Shown: positions 42,694 to 52,535, counted from the stretch's first letter. The stretch is 64,000 nt of DNA from Nocardia alba NBRC 108234 (GCF_001612665.1 NZ_BDAX01000001.1:186001-250000), one strand, 5' to 3'. The notes: a model not told the origin generated them from the sequence alone. Translations and numbers: made by a program.

Positions 42694-44384
42694 TCGGCCA
42701 GTTCGCGCAGATCGCTGGACTTGATCTTGGCGCTGCCGGTGAGCGCGATATCGGCGTCGTCGAAGAACAGCACGTGGCGCGGCACCTTGTAGCTGGCGAG
42801 CTGCGCCTTGAGGAAGGCGCGGATCTCCTCGGCCGCGGGCTCCGCCCCGGCGTGCGGCACGATGCACGCGACGACCACCTCGCCGAGGGTCGGATGCGCG
42901 ACGCCGACCGTGCGGGTGACCTTCACGCCGGGATGGTTGTTCAGGGCCGCGTCGACCTCGAGCGGTGAGACGTTCGCCCCGCCGGTCTTGATGATGTCGG
43001 TGAGCCTGCCCTCCCAGTAGAGCCGGCCCGTGTCGTCGAGGTAGCCGCCGTCGCCGGTGTGGAAGTACCCGTCGGGGTCGAAGGTGTCCTCGCGCCGGAC
43101 CCCGAGATAGCCGAGCATCAGGGTGGGGCCCTTCACACAGATCTCCCCGCGGGCACCCCGCGCGACGATCTCGCCGGTGAGCGCGTCGGCGATCTTGATC
43201 GTCATGCCGGGCAGGGCAAGGCCGCTGCTGCCCGCGTGCACCTCGGGCGGGGTGTCGGCGGGGAAACACGTGGCGATCGTGAAGGTTTCGGTGCAGCCGT
43301 AGGCGTGGCCGGGCTCGTACCATCTGGTCGAGACGGTGGGATGTTGGGCGATGGGGGTGTCGTAGTCCACGAACCGCATGCTGCTCAGATCGACGGTGGC
43401 CCAGTTGGGGGCGGCTTCGAGCTGGGCCCACTGGTGCGGCCAGGCGACCGGGAAGTTCACCCGCTGCGCCGCCATCAGATCCAGTGCCTCGGCGGCGTCG
43501 AAGGTCGGCTGGAGCACGAGGACCCCGCCCGCCGCGAGCGTCGATCCCAGCGCCTGACCGAAATTGCCCGACCAGAAGAACCCGTTGGCCGCCCAGCACC
43601 GCACATTGTCGGCGGGGGTGAAGGCGAACATGCGCTGGAAGCGCCACATCTGGATGGTCACCCCGGCGTGCGCGCTGAGGATGCCCTTGGGCGTGCTGGT
43701 CGAGCCGGAGGAGAAGAACAGCACCGCCGCGTCGCTGGGCCGCACCGCTGCGGCGGTGGCCTCGACCAGCGCGCGGGGGGTGCCGTGGCCTTCGGCGAGG
43801 AAGTCGGTCCAGGTCTGGATCGCGGTGCTCGGTGTCGGCTCGCCGATCATCGCGAGCCTGCGCAGGAAGGGGAATTCGGTCGAGTCCAGCGCGGCGGGCT
43901 CGGCTGTGGCGATGCGGGGCTCGAGCTCGGTCAGGATCGCCGCGAAGTCCTTGCCCGCCACGGTCCGCTCGAACAGCAGCACCGAGACGCTGGACTCGCG
44001 CAGCAGGAATTCCAGTTCGGCGCGGGTGGAGAAGGTGCTCAGGGCCACGGCGACCCCGCCCGCGAGCGCGGCGCCGAACATCGCCGCGATCCATTCGGGC
44101 CGGTTGGTCATCAGCACCCCGACCCGGCCGTCCTTGCCGAGGCCGGTGGCGCGCAGCGCCGTGGCGACCTCGACGGCGCGCTCCCACAGCTCGGTGTAGG
44201 TCCACCGGATCTCGCCCTGTGCGGATGTGGCGATCACGACCTCGCGATCGCCGTACTTCTGGGTCACCGTGCGCAGGAACCCGGGCAGCGTGAGCGGCCC
44301 GAGGCCGGGCTCGCTGCTCAGGTCGGGTCCCGTCACGAGCGAAACAGCCTGTGCGGATACGGTTTCGGACTCCACGCCCATCAT
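42675..44384 (-). CDS. AMP-forming acyl-CoA ligase
   Basis: 569 residues. FFSSGSTSTPKG, YGCTETF, FHTGDGGYLDDTGR and TGSAKIKSSDL with the Lys for thioester formation are intact. The N-terminal half carries WTYTELWERAVEVATALR and TNRPEWIAAMFGAAL as usual. ATG 44384 or 44381; GAGAGAGG lies just upstream. Last gene of the 46630-42675 unit, so CoA activation, a MaoC-like hydratase and an AcuI-like reductase are made together. Substrate unknown. Confidence 0.9.
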   Translation of the reverse strand: MMGVESETVSAQAVSLVTGPDLSSEPGLGPLTLPGFLRTVTQKYGDREVVIATSAQGEIRWTYTELWERAVEVATALRATGLGKDGRVGVLMTNRPEWIAAMFGAALAGGVAVALSTFSTRAELEFLLRESSVSVLLFERTVAGKDFAAILTELEPRIATAEPAALDSTEFPFLRRLAMIGEPTPSTAIQTWTDFLAEGHGTPRALVEATAAAVRPSDAAVLFFSSGSTSTPKGILSAHAGVTIQMWRFQRMFAFTPADNVRCWAANGFFWSGNFGQALGSTLAAGGVLVLQPTFDAAEALDLMAAQRVNFPVAWPHQWAQLEAAPNWATVDLSSMRFVDYDTPIAQHPTVSTRWYEPGHAYGCTETFTIATCFPADTPPEVHAGSSGLALPGMTIKIADALTGEIVARGARGEICVKGPTLMLGYLGVRREDTFDPDGYFHTGDGGYLDDTGRLYWEGRLTDIIKTGGANVSPLEVDAALNNHPGVKVTRTVGVAHPTLGEVVVACIVPHAGAEPAAEEIRAFLKAQLASYKVPRHVLFFDDADIALTGSAKIKSSDLRELAEARLRG

Positions 44385-44415
44385 CGGCCTCTCTCGCGGA
44401 TTCGTCTCGGCGCCG

Positions 44416-45612
44416 CTAGAACGGCAGCTCGACCTCGGCGGTGCAGTCCACCAGCACACCGAAGTCCTGATTGGTCAGGCGCAGCTTGATCTGCACGATC
44501 GGCACGCCCCAGGCCGACTCCGCGTCCTTGCCGATCACCTCGGCGTCGAAGTAGGTCACATCGCCCTCGAAGGCGGGCAGCCGGAAGTTCGCCTTGGAGT
44601 GGCGGACCATGCCGTCGTAACCGGCCCAGTAGGCGAGGTAGTCGGTGCACCAGGCGCCCATGGTGGCGCCGTAGCCGTAGGCGCGCGCCATCCCGACCTC
44701 GCTGGCCTTGTCGGCGTCGATGTGACCGCGCGACGGGCCGACGTAGAGTCCGTCCCGCTTGCGCGGGTCGATCTTGGCCCCCTCCTCGTCGAAGGCGAAA
44801 CCCTCCACCCAGCCCGGGTCCTGATACACCCACGGGTCGGCGATGCCCGGCGGGGCGACCCAGCCGAAGGTGCCCCAGATGTTGAACAGGAACGCCCGGT
44901 ACTCGGTGGTGAAGCTGGCGACCGTGTGCGGTCCGATCACGCGGCGCGGCAGGGTGTCGCCGACCTTCACCTCGTCGAAGTGAGGCGAGATTCCGTGGCG
45001 GTTGGACAGCAGCCAGTCGTTGCGCAGCGCGTCGACCGCGCCGAGTTCGGCCGGGGTCCAGCTCTTCACCGCGCCGAACTGGTTCTCGTAGAGCCCGCGT
45101 TCGGCGGCCTCGGCGGCGAGATAGCGGATCGCGGTGGACCGTTCGCGCGCCACCAGGACGCCGTGCTGGTTGGTGTGGGTGGTGTCGCCGCGCGAGAACA
45201 TGGTCGGTCCGGCGAATTTCGTGTCAGCGACCTTGTAGTCGTGGAAGCGGCGCTGCTGGAACAGGGTGTCGCCGGGCCGCACCGGGCAGCCGTAGAACCA
45301 CCATTCCTCGCCGCCGAAGATCAGGTGGCTGCCGGGAATGTGGCCGACGCAGGCGGGCGCCGCACCGTGCCCGTAGTCCAACGCCACGGCGATCGACTGC
45401 GGGGCGACGAGTCCGCCGAAGCGGGATTCCTTGGCGAACTCGTGATCCCAGTGCACGGGATTGGGGTAGTCCATCGCCATCACCCAGCGGCGAATGTCGG
45501 AGGTACTGCACGGGTCCCACAGTTGGCCGCCGCCGATCGGCTGACCGACCCGATGGTCGACATCGGACAGATCGAGTTGGGCGGTCGCGGGTCGGTCCGG
45601 CTTCGTGCTCAC
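44416..45612 (-). CDS. MaoC-like double-hotdog enoyl-CoA hydratase
   Basis: 398 residues: two hotdog halves, the first with MDYPNPVHWDHEFAKES and FGGLVAPQSIA (hydratase-2 style Asp/His region), the second with PHFDEVKVGDTLP and GHIDADKASEVG. Proteins of this type hydrate trans-2-enoyl-CoA. The first half has the active-site-like Asn-Pro-x-His. GTG start with AGGAG ahead. It may supply hydration that several local crotonases, lacking catalytic Glu, cannot. A role like itaconyl-CoA hydratase is possible because a CitE-type lyase is encoded nearby. Confidence 0.82.
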   Translation of the reverse strand: MSTKPDRPATAQLDLSDVDHRVGQPIGGGQLWDPCSTSDIRRWVMAMDYPNPVHWDHEFAKESRFGGLVAPQSIAVALDYGHGAAPACVGHIPGSHLIFGGEEWWFYGCPVRPGDTLFQQRRFHDYKVADTKFAGPTMFSRGDTTHTNQHGVLVARERSTAIRYLAAEAAERGLYENQFGAVKSWTPAELGAVDALRNDWLLSNRHGISPHFDEVKVGDTLPRRVIGPHTVASFTTEYRAFLFNIWGTFGWVAPPGIADPWVYQDPGWVEGFAFDEEGAKIDPRKRDGLYVGPSRGHIDADKASEVGMARAYGYGATMGAWCTDYLAYWAGYDGMVRHSKANFRLPAFEGDVTYFDAEVIGKDAESAWGVPIVQIKLRLTNQDFGVLVDCTAEVELPF

Positions 45613-45625
45613 AGCTGCTCCTGAA

Positions 45626-46630
45626 TTATCGATTGACGTCGACGACGATGCGACCGCGCACCGTGCCCGCGATGAGCCGTTCGGCGGCGGCGATGGTGTC
45701 GGCCAGCGTGATCTCCTCGACGATCGCCTCGATGGTGTCGGCGGCGAGGTCGCGGGCGAGCCGGGACCAGGCGGCGTCGCGTCGCGAGCGCGGCGCCATG
45801 ACGCTGTCGATGCCGTAGAGGGTCACCCCGCGCAGAATGAACGGCGCGACCGAGGACGGGAAATCCATGCCCTGGGCCAACCCGCACGCGGCGACCGCGC
45901 CGCCGTAGCGGGTCTGGGCGCAGGCATTGGCCAGGGTGTGACTGCCGACCGAGTCGACGACGCCCGCCCAGCGTTCCTTCTGCAACGGCTTGCCGCCCGC
46001 ACCCAGTTCGGCGCGGTCGAGCACCGTGGCCGCACCGAGCCGGCGCAGGTAGTCGGCCTCGTCGGTCTTTCCGGTCGCGGCGGCCACGGTGAAGCCGGCC
46101 GCGGTGAGTAGGGCGATCGCGATGCCACCGACTCCGCCGGTCGCGCCGGTGACCAGGACCTCGCCCTGCTCGGGTCGCACGCCGTGGTCGAGCAACGCGC
46201 TCACGCACAGACTCGCGGTGTAGCCCGCGGTGCCGATGGCCATCGCCTGCCGGGCGGTGAACGCCTCGGGCAGTGGCACGAGCCAGTCGCCGTCGAGCCG
46301 GGCGCGCTGGGCGAGGCCACCCCAGTGGGTCTCCCCGACACCCCAGCCGTTGAGTACCACGCGGTCGCCCTTGGCCCAGTCCGGGTGCGCGCTGTCGGTG
46401 ACGATGCCGGCGAGGTCGATGCCGGGCACCATCGGAAAGCTGCGCACCACGGGGGAGGCACCGGTGATCGCCAGGGCGTCCTTGTAATTCAGCGTCGAGT
46501 ACTCGACGTCGATGTCGACGGTGCCGTCCGGGAGCGCGGACTCGGCCACGCTGGTCAGCGCGACTCTTCGTCCCGCATCGTCTTTTTCGATCAGTACCGC
46601 GGAGAACTTCGCCGTCGTCGTGTCGTCCAT
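45626..46630 (-). CDS. acuI: AcuI-type (YhdH) NADPH:enoyl-CoA/quinone reductase
   Basis: 334 residues of the zinc-free medium-chain reductase class. [40 protein letters not shown] and [11 protein letters not shown] (NADPH loop) are typical of the acrylyl-CoA reductase AcuI/YhdH subgroup. AcuI reduces acrylyl-CoA to propionyl-CoA; here it may reduce a small 2-enoyl-CoA. ATG 46630 is chosen over a GTG at 46639. The GntR-type palindrome at 46649-46662 lies directly upstream. Confidence 0.85.
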   Translation of the reverse strand: MDDTTTAKFSAVLIEKDDAGRRVALTSVAESALPDGTVDIDVEYSTLNYKDALAITGASPVVRSFPMVPGIDLAGIVTDSAHPDWAKGDRVVLNGWGVGETHWGGLAQRARLDGDWLVPLPEAFTARQAMAIGTAGYTASLCVSALLDHGVRPEQGEVLVTGATGGVGGIAIALLTAAGFTVAAATGKTDEADYLRRLGAATVLDRAELGAGGKPLQKERWAGVVDSVGSHTLANACAQTRYGGAVAACGLAQGMDFPSSVAPFILRGVTLYGIDSVMAPRSRRDAAWSRLARDLAADTIEAIVEEITLADTIAAAERLIAGTVRGRIVVDVNR

Positions 46631-46648
46631 GGCGAGCACATTACGTCA

Positions 46649-46662
46649 ATCCTATTAAGGAT
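46649..46662. promoter_or_regulatory. GntR-type operator before the acuI-like gene
   Basis: ATCCTATTAAGGAT, and on the minus strand preceded by GTCAAGCATTGCT, matches the extended sites at 37437-37484. It ends 19 bases before the reductase start, so it should control the 46630-42675 unit. Confidence 0.7.
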
Positions 46663-46686
46663 AGCAATGCTTGACTGTTCAATGCG

Positions 46687-47475
46687 TCAGCGGGTGGTCC
46701 AGCCGCCGTCGACCACGATCGTCTGGCCGGTGACGTAGCTGCCCGCGTCGCCCGCCAGCCAGAGCACGGCCCCGACGATGTCCTGCGCGGTGCCCTCCTT
46801 CGGCAGTGGCGTATTGCGCCGCAGATACTCCGTGGCGCGCTCGCTCTCGTAGAGCGGCCCGGTGATCTCGCTGCGGAAGAAGCCCGGCGCGACCGTGTTC
46901 ACCCGGATCGAATGCCGCGCCCACTGCACCGCGAGTTCGGCGGTGAGCCCGGACAACCCGGCCTTGCTCGCGGCGTAGGACGCCTGCGGGATGCCAGGGA
47001 TGCCGACCCGCCCGCTGATCGAGGAGATGTTCACGATCGTGCCGCGACCGAGCGCGCGCATATGCGGAAACACCTGCTGCGACAGCCGCAGCGGCGCGAC
47101 GAGGTTGAGGTCCATCGTGCGACGGACGGCGTCGAGGGGTTCGTCCTCGGCGCGTTCGGTGGTGAACATCGTGCCCGCGGCGTTGATCAGGATCTCCGGT
47201 GGACCCAGCGCGGCGACGACCGCGGGCACGATCGCCTCGAGCCCCTCGCCGCTGCCGTCGAGATCGGACAGATCGCACGCTACGGCGAGGCCGTCGATCC
47301 GCGCGGCGAGTTCGGTCAAACGATCCCGGCGCCGGGCCACCACCGCCACCCGGGCGCCCAGGTCGGCCAGGGCCGTCGCCACCGCGGCGCCGAGACCCGA
47401 CGACGCGCCGGTCACGATCGCCACCCGTCCGTCGAGGTCGAAAAGCCGTGCGGTCGTGTCGCGCTCGGGTGTCAT
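46687..47475 (-). CDS. SDR-family dehydrogenase
   Basis: 262 residues. TGASSGLGAAVA cofactor loop, VARRRDR after strand 2 (Arg, NADP preference), NAAGTM near 100, catalytic Ser in NISSISG and YAASKAG near 165, QTIVVDGG at the end. Resembles gluconate/3-oxoacyl reductase-type SDRs. The ATG has GAGGAAA ahead. Ten bases after the ligase stop, so it is in the same minus-strand unit as 47486-49024. Confidence 0.85.
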   Translation of the reverse strand: MTPERDTTARLFDLDGRVAIVTGASSGLGAAVATALADLGARVAVVARRRDRLTELAARIDGLAVACDLSDLDGSGEGLEAIVPAVVAALGPPEILINAAGTMFTTERAEDEPLDAVRRTMDLNLVAPLRLSQQVFPHMRALGRGTIVNISSISGRVGIPGIPQASYAASKAGLSGLTAELAVQWARHSIRVNTVAPGFFRSEITGPLYESERATEYLRRNTPLPKEGTAQDIVGAVLWLAGDAGSYVTGQTIVVDGGWTTR

Positions 47476-47485
47476 GGCGGTTTCC

Positions 47486-49024
47486 TCAGGCTTCGGTGGA
47501 GTGTGGTCGCCGGGCGGCGAGCGCGGGCAGTTTCGTGCGTTCGACCTTGCCCATCGCGTTGACCGGCAGGGCATCGACCACCGACCAGATCTCGGGCACC
47601 TTGTACGGCGAGAGCTCGCGCCGGCACAGCGCGGTGAGTTCGGCGATATCGATCGGGGCGCCGGCGCGCTCGAGCACGGCGGCGACGCGATGGCCGAGCC
47701 GGTCGTCGGCGATGCCACAGACCGCGACCTTGGCGACACCGGGGTGGGCGGCGATGACACGTTCCACCTCGAGCGGATAGACGTTCGCGCCACCACGGAT
47801 GATGACGAGCTTCTTGCGGTCGAGCACGGTCAGCCAGCCGTCCGCGTCGACGGTCCCGATGTCACCGGTCGGGATCGGGCCGGGGGCCGGTGCCCGAATG
47901 CCTTCGGGCTCCCAGTAACCCAGCATCGGTCGCCACCGGTGCGCCCACGGCCCGGTGGTGACGCCGTCGAGGCGCAATTCACCGAGCTCACCCGCGGGGA
48001 GCCGGTGGCCGTCGTCGTCGTAGGCCGCGACCGTGTACTGCGGCAGCACCTGCCCGCAGGTTCCGGGGCGTGGGGCCGCGCGCGGCGGGTCGATGGAGAC
48101 GACGGTCGGCGCCTCGGTCAGGCCGTAGGTGACGCGGGGCACGAGCCCGTGCGCCGCGTGGAACGCCTGCCGCAGCGATTCCGGGGTGTCGCCGCCGCCG
48201 CTCCATACCTCGGTGAGCGAGCTGAGATCGAGGTCGGGGCGGTGGGCGAGGTCGTAGAGCTGCGCGGGCGCGCCGTTCCATACGGTGACCCGTCGCGTGG
48301 CGATCCATTCGGCGACACCGTCGACGTCGCGCCGGTTCATCACCACCGCGCATCCACCGGCCTGGGCGGTGAGCAGGGTGGACAGGACCATGAGGTTGAG
48401 GATGGTGAGCGGAAAGCTGTCGCCCTTGCGCAGTTCGGGGCCCCAGCCGCGCGTGGCGACGAGCGCCGCGCCGGGCAGGAGCAGGTTGCGCTGGCTGTGC
48501 ACTACGGCTTTGGGCTGTCCCGACGTGCCGCTGGTGAAGGCGATGGCGGCGGGTGCGTCGACGTCGGCCTCGACCCGCGGCGCGACCGACCCGGCGGCCA
48601 TCCGGTCGGCCCATCGATCGGAATCGACGCACGTGGACGCGGTCAATCGGCAGTGCTCCCCGGCGAGCACGACCATCGGAGCGCAGAGCTCGTCGAGGTA
48701 GCGCTGCTCACTCGCCGTGAGCGCCTCGCCGATCCCCGCCCAGATCGCGCCGATCCGCTGCGCGCCGTGAAACGCGGCGACGATGTCGAGGTCGTTGGGC
48801 AGGCACGCGGCGACCCGGTCGCCGGGCCGCACGCCCAGTGACCACAGTGCCCCCGCAGCCCGGTCGGCCCGTTCGTCGAGTTCGGCATAGGTCCAGACGC
48901 CCGACACCGCCTCCACCGCGGCGGCGTCCGGGCGCTCGCGCAGGGCGGTGTCGAATACCCCGGCGACGGTCGCGTGCCGAGGTGGGTGCGAGCCCGACGG
49001 GTCGCTGTTGTCGATGTCGTCCAC
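47486..49024 (-). CDS. AMP-forming acyl-CoA ligase
   Basis: 512 residues: FTSGTSGQPKAV, YGLTEAPTV, IPTGDIGTVDADGW and NAMGKVERTKL with the catalytic Lys. WTYAELDERADRAAGALW at the N-terminus. GTG start with GAGGGGAAG ahead. A GntR-type site lies 18 bases upstream at 49042-49055. The N-terminal region is shorter than in the 42675 ligase and the two are not close paralogues, so they likely activate different acids. Confidence 0.9.
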   Translation of the reverse strand: MDDIDNSDPSGSHPPRHATVAGVFDTALRERPDAAAVEAVSGVWTYAELDERADRAAGALWSLGVRPGDRVAACLPNDLDIVAAFHGAQRIGAIWAGIGEALTASEQRYLDELCAPMVVLAGEHCRLTASTCVDSDRWADRMAAGSVAPRVEADVDAPAAIAFTSGTSGQPKAVVHSQRNLLLPGAALVATRGWGPELRKGDSFPLTILNLMVLSTLLTAQAGGCAVVMNRRDVDGVAEWIATRRVTVWNGAPAQLYDLAHRPDLDLSSLTEVWSGGGDTPESLRQAFHAAHGLVPRVTYGLTEAPTVVSIDPPRAAPRPGTCGQVLPQYTVAAYDDDGHRLPAGELGELRLDGVTTGPWAHRWRPMLGYWEPEGIRAPAPGPIPTGDIGTVDADGWLTVLDRKKLVIIRGGANVYPLEVERVIAAHPGVAKVAVCGIADDRLGHRVAAVLERAGAPIDIAELTALCRRELSPYKVPEIWSVVDALPVNAMGKVERTKLPALAARRPHSTEA

Positions 49025-49041
49025 GACTTCTTCCCCTCACT

Positions 49042-49055
49042 ATCCTTGTAATGAT
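49042..49055. promoter_or_regulatory. GntR-type operator in a divergent promoter
   Basis: ATCCTTGTAATGAT, one mismatch from the palindrome. It lies between the ligase (start 49024) and the divergent CoA-transferase operon (start 49190) and could act on both. The rest of 49056-49189 shows only the ribosome site GGAGGAGAGG. Confidence 0.6.
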
Positions 49056-49189
49056 TCATACTATAGGCTCGGTCCCGCTGTCCCGGAGCACGCGCGAGCT
49101 CCTGGATGTGGCTTCCGCCGATGCCGAATCCGCCCGGCCGCCAACATCTCTCGGCTGCCGGATCCCTGTGACGGAGGAGAGGTCGAGCC

Positions 49190-50380
49190 GTGATGGCACC
49201 TCGAACAACGACGCGCTCGGGACCACTGTCCGAGCTGCGTGTCCTGGATCTGACCGCGATGGTCATGGGCCCCTACTGCACCCAGATCATGGCCGACATG
49301 GGCGCGGACGTGATCAAGATCGAGCCGCCCGCCGGGGACAACACCCGCTACATCTCGGTCGGCCCTGACCCGGCGATGAGCGGGGTATTCGTCAATGTGA
49401 ACCGGGGCAAACGCAGCGTCGTCCTGGATCTGCGCTCGGAGCCAGGCAAGCAGGCGCTGCGCGCGCTGATCGCCGACGCCGACGTGTTCGTCCACTCGAT
49501 GCGCGCCACCGCGATCGCCGGACTCGGCTTCGACTACGCCGCGGTGTCGGCGATCAATCCGTCGATCGTCTACACCAACTGCTACGGGTACGGCAGGCGC
49601 GGGCCCTACGCGAACTTCACCGCCTACGACGACACCATCCAGGCCGAGAGCGGCCTGCTTTCCGCGCAGGAGCAGTTGACCGGAACGGCGGGCTACGTCG
49701 GCACCATCCTGGCCGACAAGGTGGCCGGGCTGACGGCGCTCTACGCCACCACCATGGCGCTGTTCCATCGGGAGCGGACGGGGGAGGGCCAGGAGGTCGA
49801 GGTCGCCATGTTCGAGACCATGGCCGCGTTCATGCTGGTCGAACACGCCAACGGCGCGCTGTTCAGCCCACCGCTCGGTCCCGCCGTGTACCCCCGCGCC
49901 GTCACGCCCAACCGTAAGCCCTACCGGACCAGCGACGGCGGCTATGTCAGCGCGCTGGTCTACAACGACAAGCAGTGGTCGGCGTTCATCGACGCGGTCC
50001 GACCACCGTGGGCCGGACCGGAATTCGCCACCCTCGCCCAGCGCGCGGCCCGGATCGACACCGTCTACGGCCTGCTGAGCGAGACGTTCGCCGAGCGCAC
50101 GACCCAGCAATGGCTCGATTTGCTGCGCGCGCTCGATATCCCGGCCGCCCCGGTGCGCACCCTCGACGAACTCTTCGACGATCCGCACCTGAACACGGCG
50201 GGTTTCTTCGAGACGGTCCAGACCGAGCACGGCGCGGTCCGCTTTCCCGGCCCGCCGACCTGGTTCTCCCGTACCCCCGGTCGGGTCGCCGGTGGCGCGC
50301 CCGGACTCGGCGCCCACACCACGGAAGTACTCGACGAGATAACGACCCATCACACCACCGCAGCATCGGAGCAGCAATGA
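49190..50380 (+). CDS. Class III (CaiB/BaiF) CoA-transferase
   Basis: 396 residues. LSELRVLDLTAMVMGPYC, MGADVIKIEPP, NRGKRSVVLDL, and the catalytic Asp in TAYDDTIQAESG. MVGEVE-type helix appears as GEGQEVEVAMFETM. GTG 49190 with GGAGGAGAGG seven bases ahead; ATG in the next codon is equally possible. Begins a four-gene operon with a CitE-like lyase, a class I CoA-transferase and a crotonase. Likely moves CoA to a dicarboxylic or branched acid that the lyase later cleaves (inference). Confidence 0.9.
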   Translation: MMAPRTTTRSGPLSELRVLDLTAMVMGPYCTQIMADMGADVIKIEPPAGDNTRYISVGPDPAMSGVFVNVNRGKRSVVLDLRSEPGKQALRALIADADVFVHSMRATAIAGLGFDYAAVSAINPSIVYTNCYGYGRRGPYANFTAYDDTIQAESGLLSAQEQLTGTAGYVGTILADKVAGLTALYATTMALFHRERTGEGQEVEVAMFETMAAFMLVEHANGALFSPPLGPAVYPRAVTPNRKPYRTSDGGYVSALVYNDKQWSAFIDAVRPPWAGPEFATLAQRAARIDTVYGLLSETFAERTTQQWLDLLRALDIPAAPVRTLDELFDDPHLNTAGFFETVQTEHGAVRFPGPPTWFSRTPGRVAGGAPGLGAHTTEVLDEITTHHTTAASEQQ

Positions 50381-51267
50381 CCAGTCTCGGAGAAGCGTTT
50401 CGCGCGCGTTCCTGGCTCTTCGCGCCGGGCGACAGCAGGCGCAAGATGGAGAAGGCGGCGGCCAGCGCGGCCGACATCGTCATCTTCGATCTGGAGGACG
50501 CCGTCCTCGACGCGGCGAAAGCGCAGTCCCGCACGATGATCGCCGATCTGCTCACCGCGCGGCCCGCGGACGCGAGCCGGCTGTGGGTGCGGGTCAACCC
50601 GCTCGACGGGCCCCACACCCTGGCCGATCTGGCGGCCGTCGTCGCCGCTCGGCCCGGCGGCATCATGCTGCCCAAGTCGCGCGGTCGCGCCGATGTCGAA
50701 CGTCTCGACCACTATCTGAGCGCGCTGGAGGTGGCCGCCGGAATCGAACAGGGCTCCACCAAGGTCATCGTGTTGGTGACCGAGACCGCCGAAGCCATGT
50801 TCACCACCGGCTCCTACCGTGGCGCGCCCCGGGTGGTCGCGATGACCTGGGGCGCCGAGGACCTCGCCGATTCGGTGGGCGCCGCCGAGAACCGAAATCC
50901 GGACGGGAGTTACGGATTCACCTACGAGCTGGCACGAAGTCTGTGTCTGCTCGGCGCCACCGCCGCCGGGGTGGCGGCGGTGGAGACCATCCAGGGCGAC
51001 TTCCGCGACCTGGCCGGGCTGCGCGCCAGAGCCGAGCGGGTGCGTCGCGACGGCTACAGCGGCATGCTCGCCATCCATCCCGACCAGGTCGAGGTGATCA
51101 ACGCGGCGTTCACCCCCACGCTCGCGGAATTGGCCGCGGCCCAGGAGATCGTCGACCTGTTCGCCGCCCATCCCGGCGTCGGCGCCCTCGGTCATCGCGG
51201 CGCCATGCTCGATCGTCCGCACCTGGCCCGCGCGCAGGCGCTGCTGGCATCGGGCGGACGGGCGTGA
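50377..51267 (+). CDS. CitE/HpcH-type acyl-CoA lyase
   Basis: 296 residues, TIM-barrel lyase of the citrate lyase beta/malyl-CoA lyase class. LFAPGDSRRKMEKAAAS, VIFDLEDAV (metal-binding acidic residues), WVRVNPLDGPHT (substrate Arg), VTETAEAMF and WGAEDLADSVGA are conserved. It cleaves a beta-hydroxyacyl-CoA such as citramalyl-, malyl- or beta-methylmalyl-CoA to a CoA ester and an oxoacid. Start ATG overlaps the upstream stop as ATGA. Neighbouring CoA-transferases support a CoA-thioester substrate. Confidence 0.9.
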   Translation: MTSLGEAFRARSWLFAPGDSRRKMEKAAASAADIVIFDLEDAVLDAAKAQSRTMIADLLTARPADASRLWVRVNPLDGPHTLADLAAVVAARPGGIMLPKSRGRADVERLDHYLSALEVAAGIEQGSTKVIVLVTETAEAMFTTGSYRGAPRVVAMTWGAEDLADSVGAAENRNPDGSYGFTYELARSLCLLGATAAGVAAVETIQGDFRDLAGLRARAERVRRDGYSGMLAIHPDQVEVINAAFTPTLAELAAAQEIVDLFAAHPGVGALGHRGAMLDRPHLARAQALLASGGRA

Positions 51268-52535
51268 GCGTCTCGGTCGCGGCGACAGAGCTGGATCTGG
51301 GCCGCTACCTGCGCCACGGCGACCGCATCGTCATCGGTCAGGCGTGCGGCGAGCCGACCACCCTCGTCGAGGCGTTGATCGCGGATGGTCGCGAGATCGG
51401 CGGGCTCAGCGCGTTCATCGCCACCAGCTTCTCCGGACTGTTCACCCCCGAGACGGCCGACAGCTTCGCGCTGTCGAGCATGGGCGCGATCGGCACGTTG
51501 CGGTCGATGACCAAGGCGCACAAACTGACCGTGATCCCGTGCCACGTGAGCCGGGTCGCGCCGATGATCGCAGCGGGCACGCTCGGCTGCGACGTCGCCT
51601 TCGTCCAGGTGAGCCCCGCCGACGCGCACGGCAACCACAGCCTCGGGCTGATCAGCGACTACGTCCGGGCCGCTGTCACGAAGGCGCGGGTCGTGATCGC
51701 CGAGGTGAACGAGCGGGTGCCCTACACCCACGGCGCGCTGCTCGCGAGCGCCGACATCGACTGTGCTGTCACGGTTTCGCGGCCACCGGTCGCCGTCGCG
51801 CCGACCGCCGCCGACCCGACCGACGACGCCATCGCCCGACACGCCGCGCAGTACATCGGCGACGGCGCCGTGCTGCAGGTCGGCGTCGGAGCGGTGCCGG
51901 ACGCGGTCCTGCGGCTGCTGGGCGATCGCACCGATCTCGGTGTGCACTCCGGGATGATCGGCGACGGTGTCGTCGATCTCATCGAGTCCGGCGCGATCAC
52001 CAACGCGCGCAAGGGCATCGATCGAGGGGTGTCGATCACCGGGGCGCTGATCGGCACCGAACGGCTCTACTCCTTCGCCCATCGCAACCCGCTGATCGGC
52101 ATGCGCGCCACCTCCTACACCCACGACGCGGGCGTGCTGTCGACCCTGGACAATCTGGTGTCGCTCAATTCCGCGCTCGAGGTCGATCTGACCGGCCAGG
52201 TGAACGCCGAACAGAGCGGTTCGGCCTATCTGGGCGGGACCGGCGGTCAAGTCGACTTCGTTCGTGGCGGCCTGCGCTCACCGGGCGGGCACGCCGTGAT
52301 CGCGCTACCCGCCACCGCGAAAGGCGGCACCCTCAGCCGGATCACCGCGAGTCTGTCCGGGCCGGTGACGACCGCGCGCAGCGATGTGGATGTGATCGTC
52401 ACCGAGTTCGGCGCCGCCGAACTCGCGGGCGCATCGGTCGCCGAGCGCACGCGCCGACTGATCGCCATCGCCCATCCCGACTTCCGGGCCGAGCTCGACC
52501 GAGCCGCCCACCTGATCCAGCAGCGAGGTTTCTGA
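51264..52535 (+). CDS. Class I acetyl-CoA hydrolase/CoA-transferase
   Basis: 423 residues, like 4-hydroxybutyrate/succinyl-CoA:acetate CoA-transferases. DRIVIGQACGEPTTL, VSPADAHGNHSLG, QVGVGAVPDAVL, HSGMIGDGVVDL and the region VDLTGQVNAEQSGS, where the catalytic Glu lies, then GGTGGQVDFVRG. It can salvage CoA from products of the CitE lyase or supply CoA to a new acid. GTG start overlapping the previous stop; its TGA overlaps the next ATG by one base. Confidence 0.88.
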   Translation: MSVSVAATELDLGRYLRHGDRIVIGQACGEPTTLVEALIADGREIGGLSAFIATSFSGLFTPETADSFALSSMGAIGTLRSMTKAHKLTVIPCHVSRVAPMIAAGTLGCDVAFVQVSPADAHGNHSLGLISDYVRAAVTKARVVIAEVNERVPYTHGALLASADIDCAVTVSRPPVAVAPTAADPTDDAIARHAAQYIGDGAVLQVGVGAVPDAVLRLLGDRTDLGVHSGMIGDGVVDLIESGAITNARKGIDRGVSITGALIGTERLYSFAHRNPLIGMRATSYTHDAGVLSTLDNLVSLNSALEVDLTGQVNAEQSGSAYLGGTGGQVDFVRGGLRSPGGHAVIALPATAKGGTLSRITASLSGPVTTARSDVDVIVTEFGAAELAGASVAERTRRLIAIAHPDFRAELDRAAHLIQQRGF

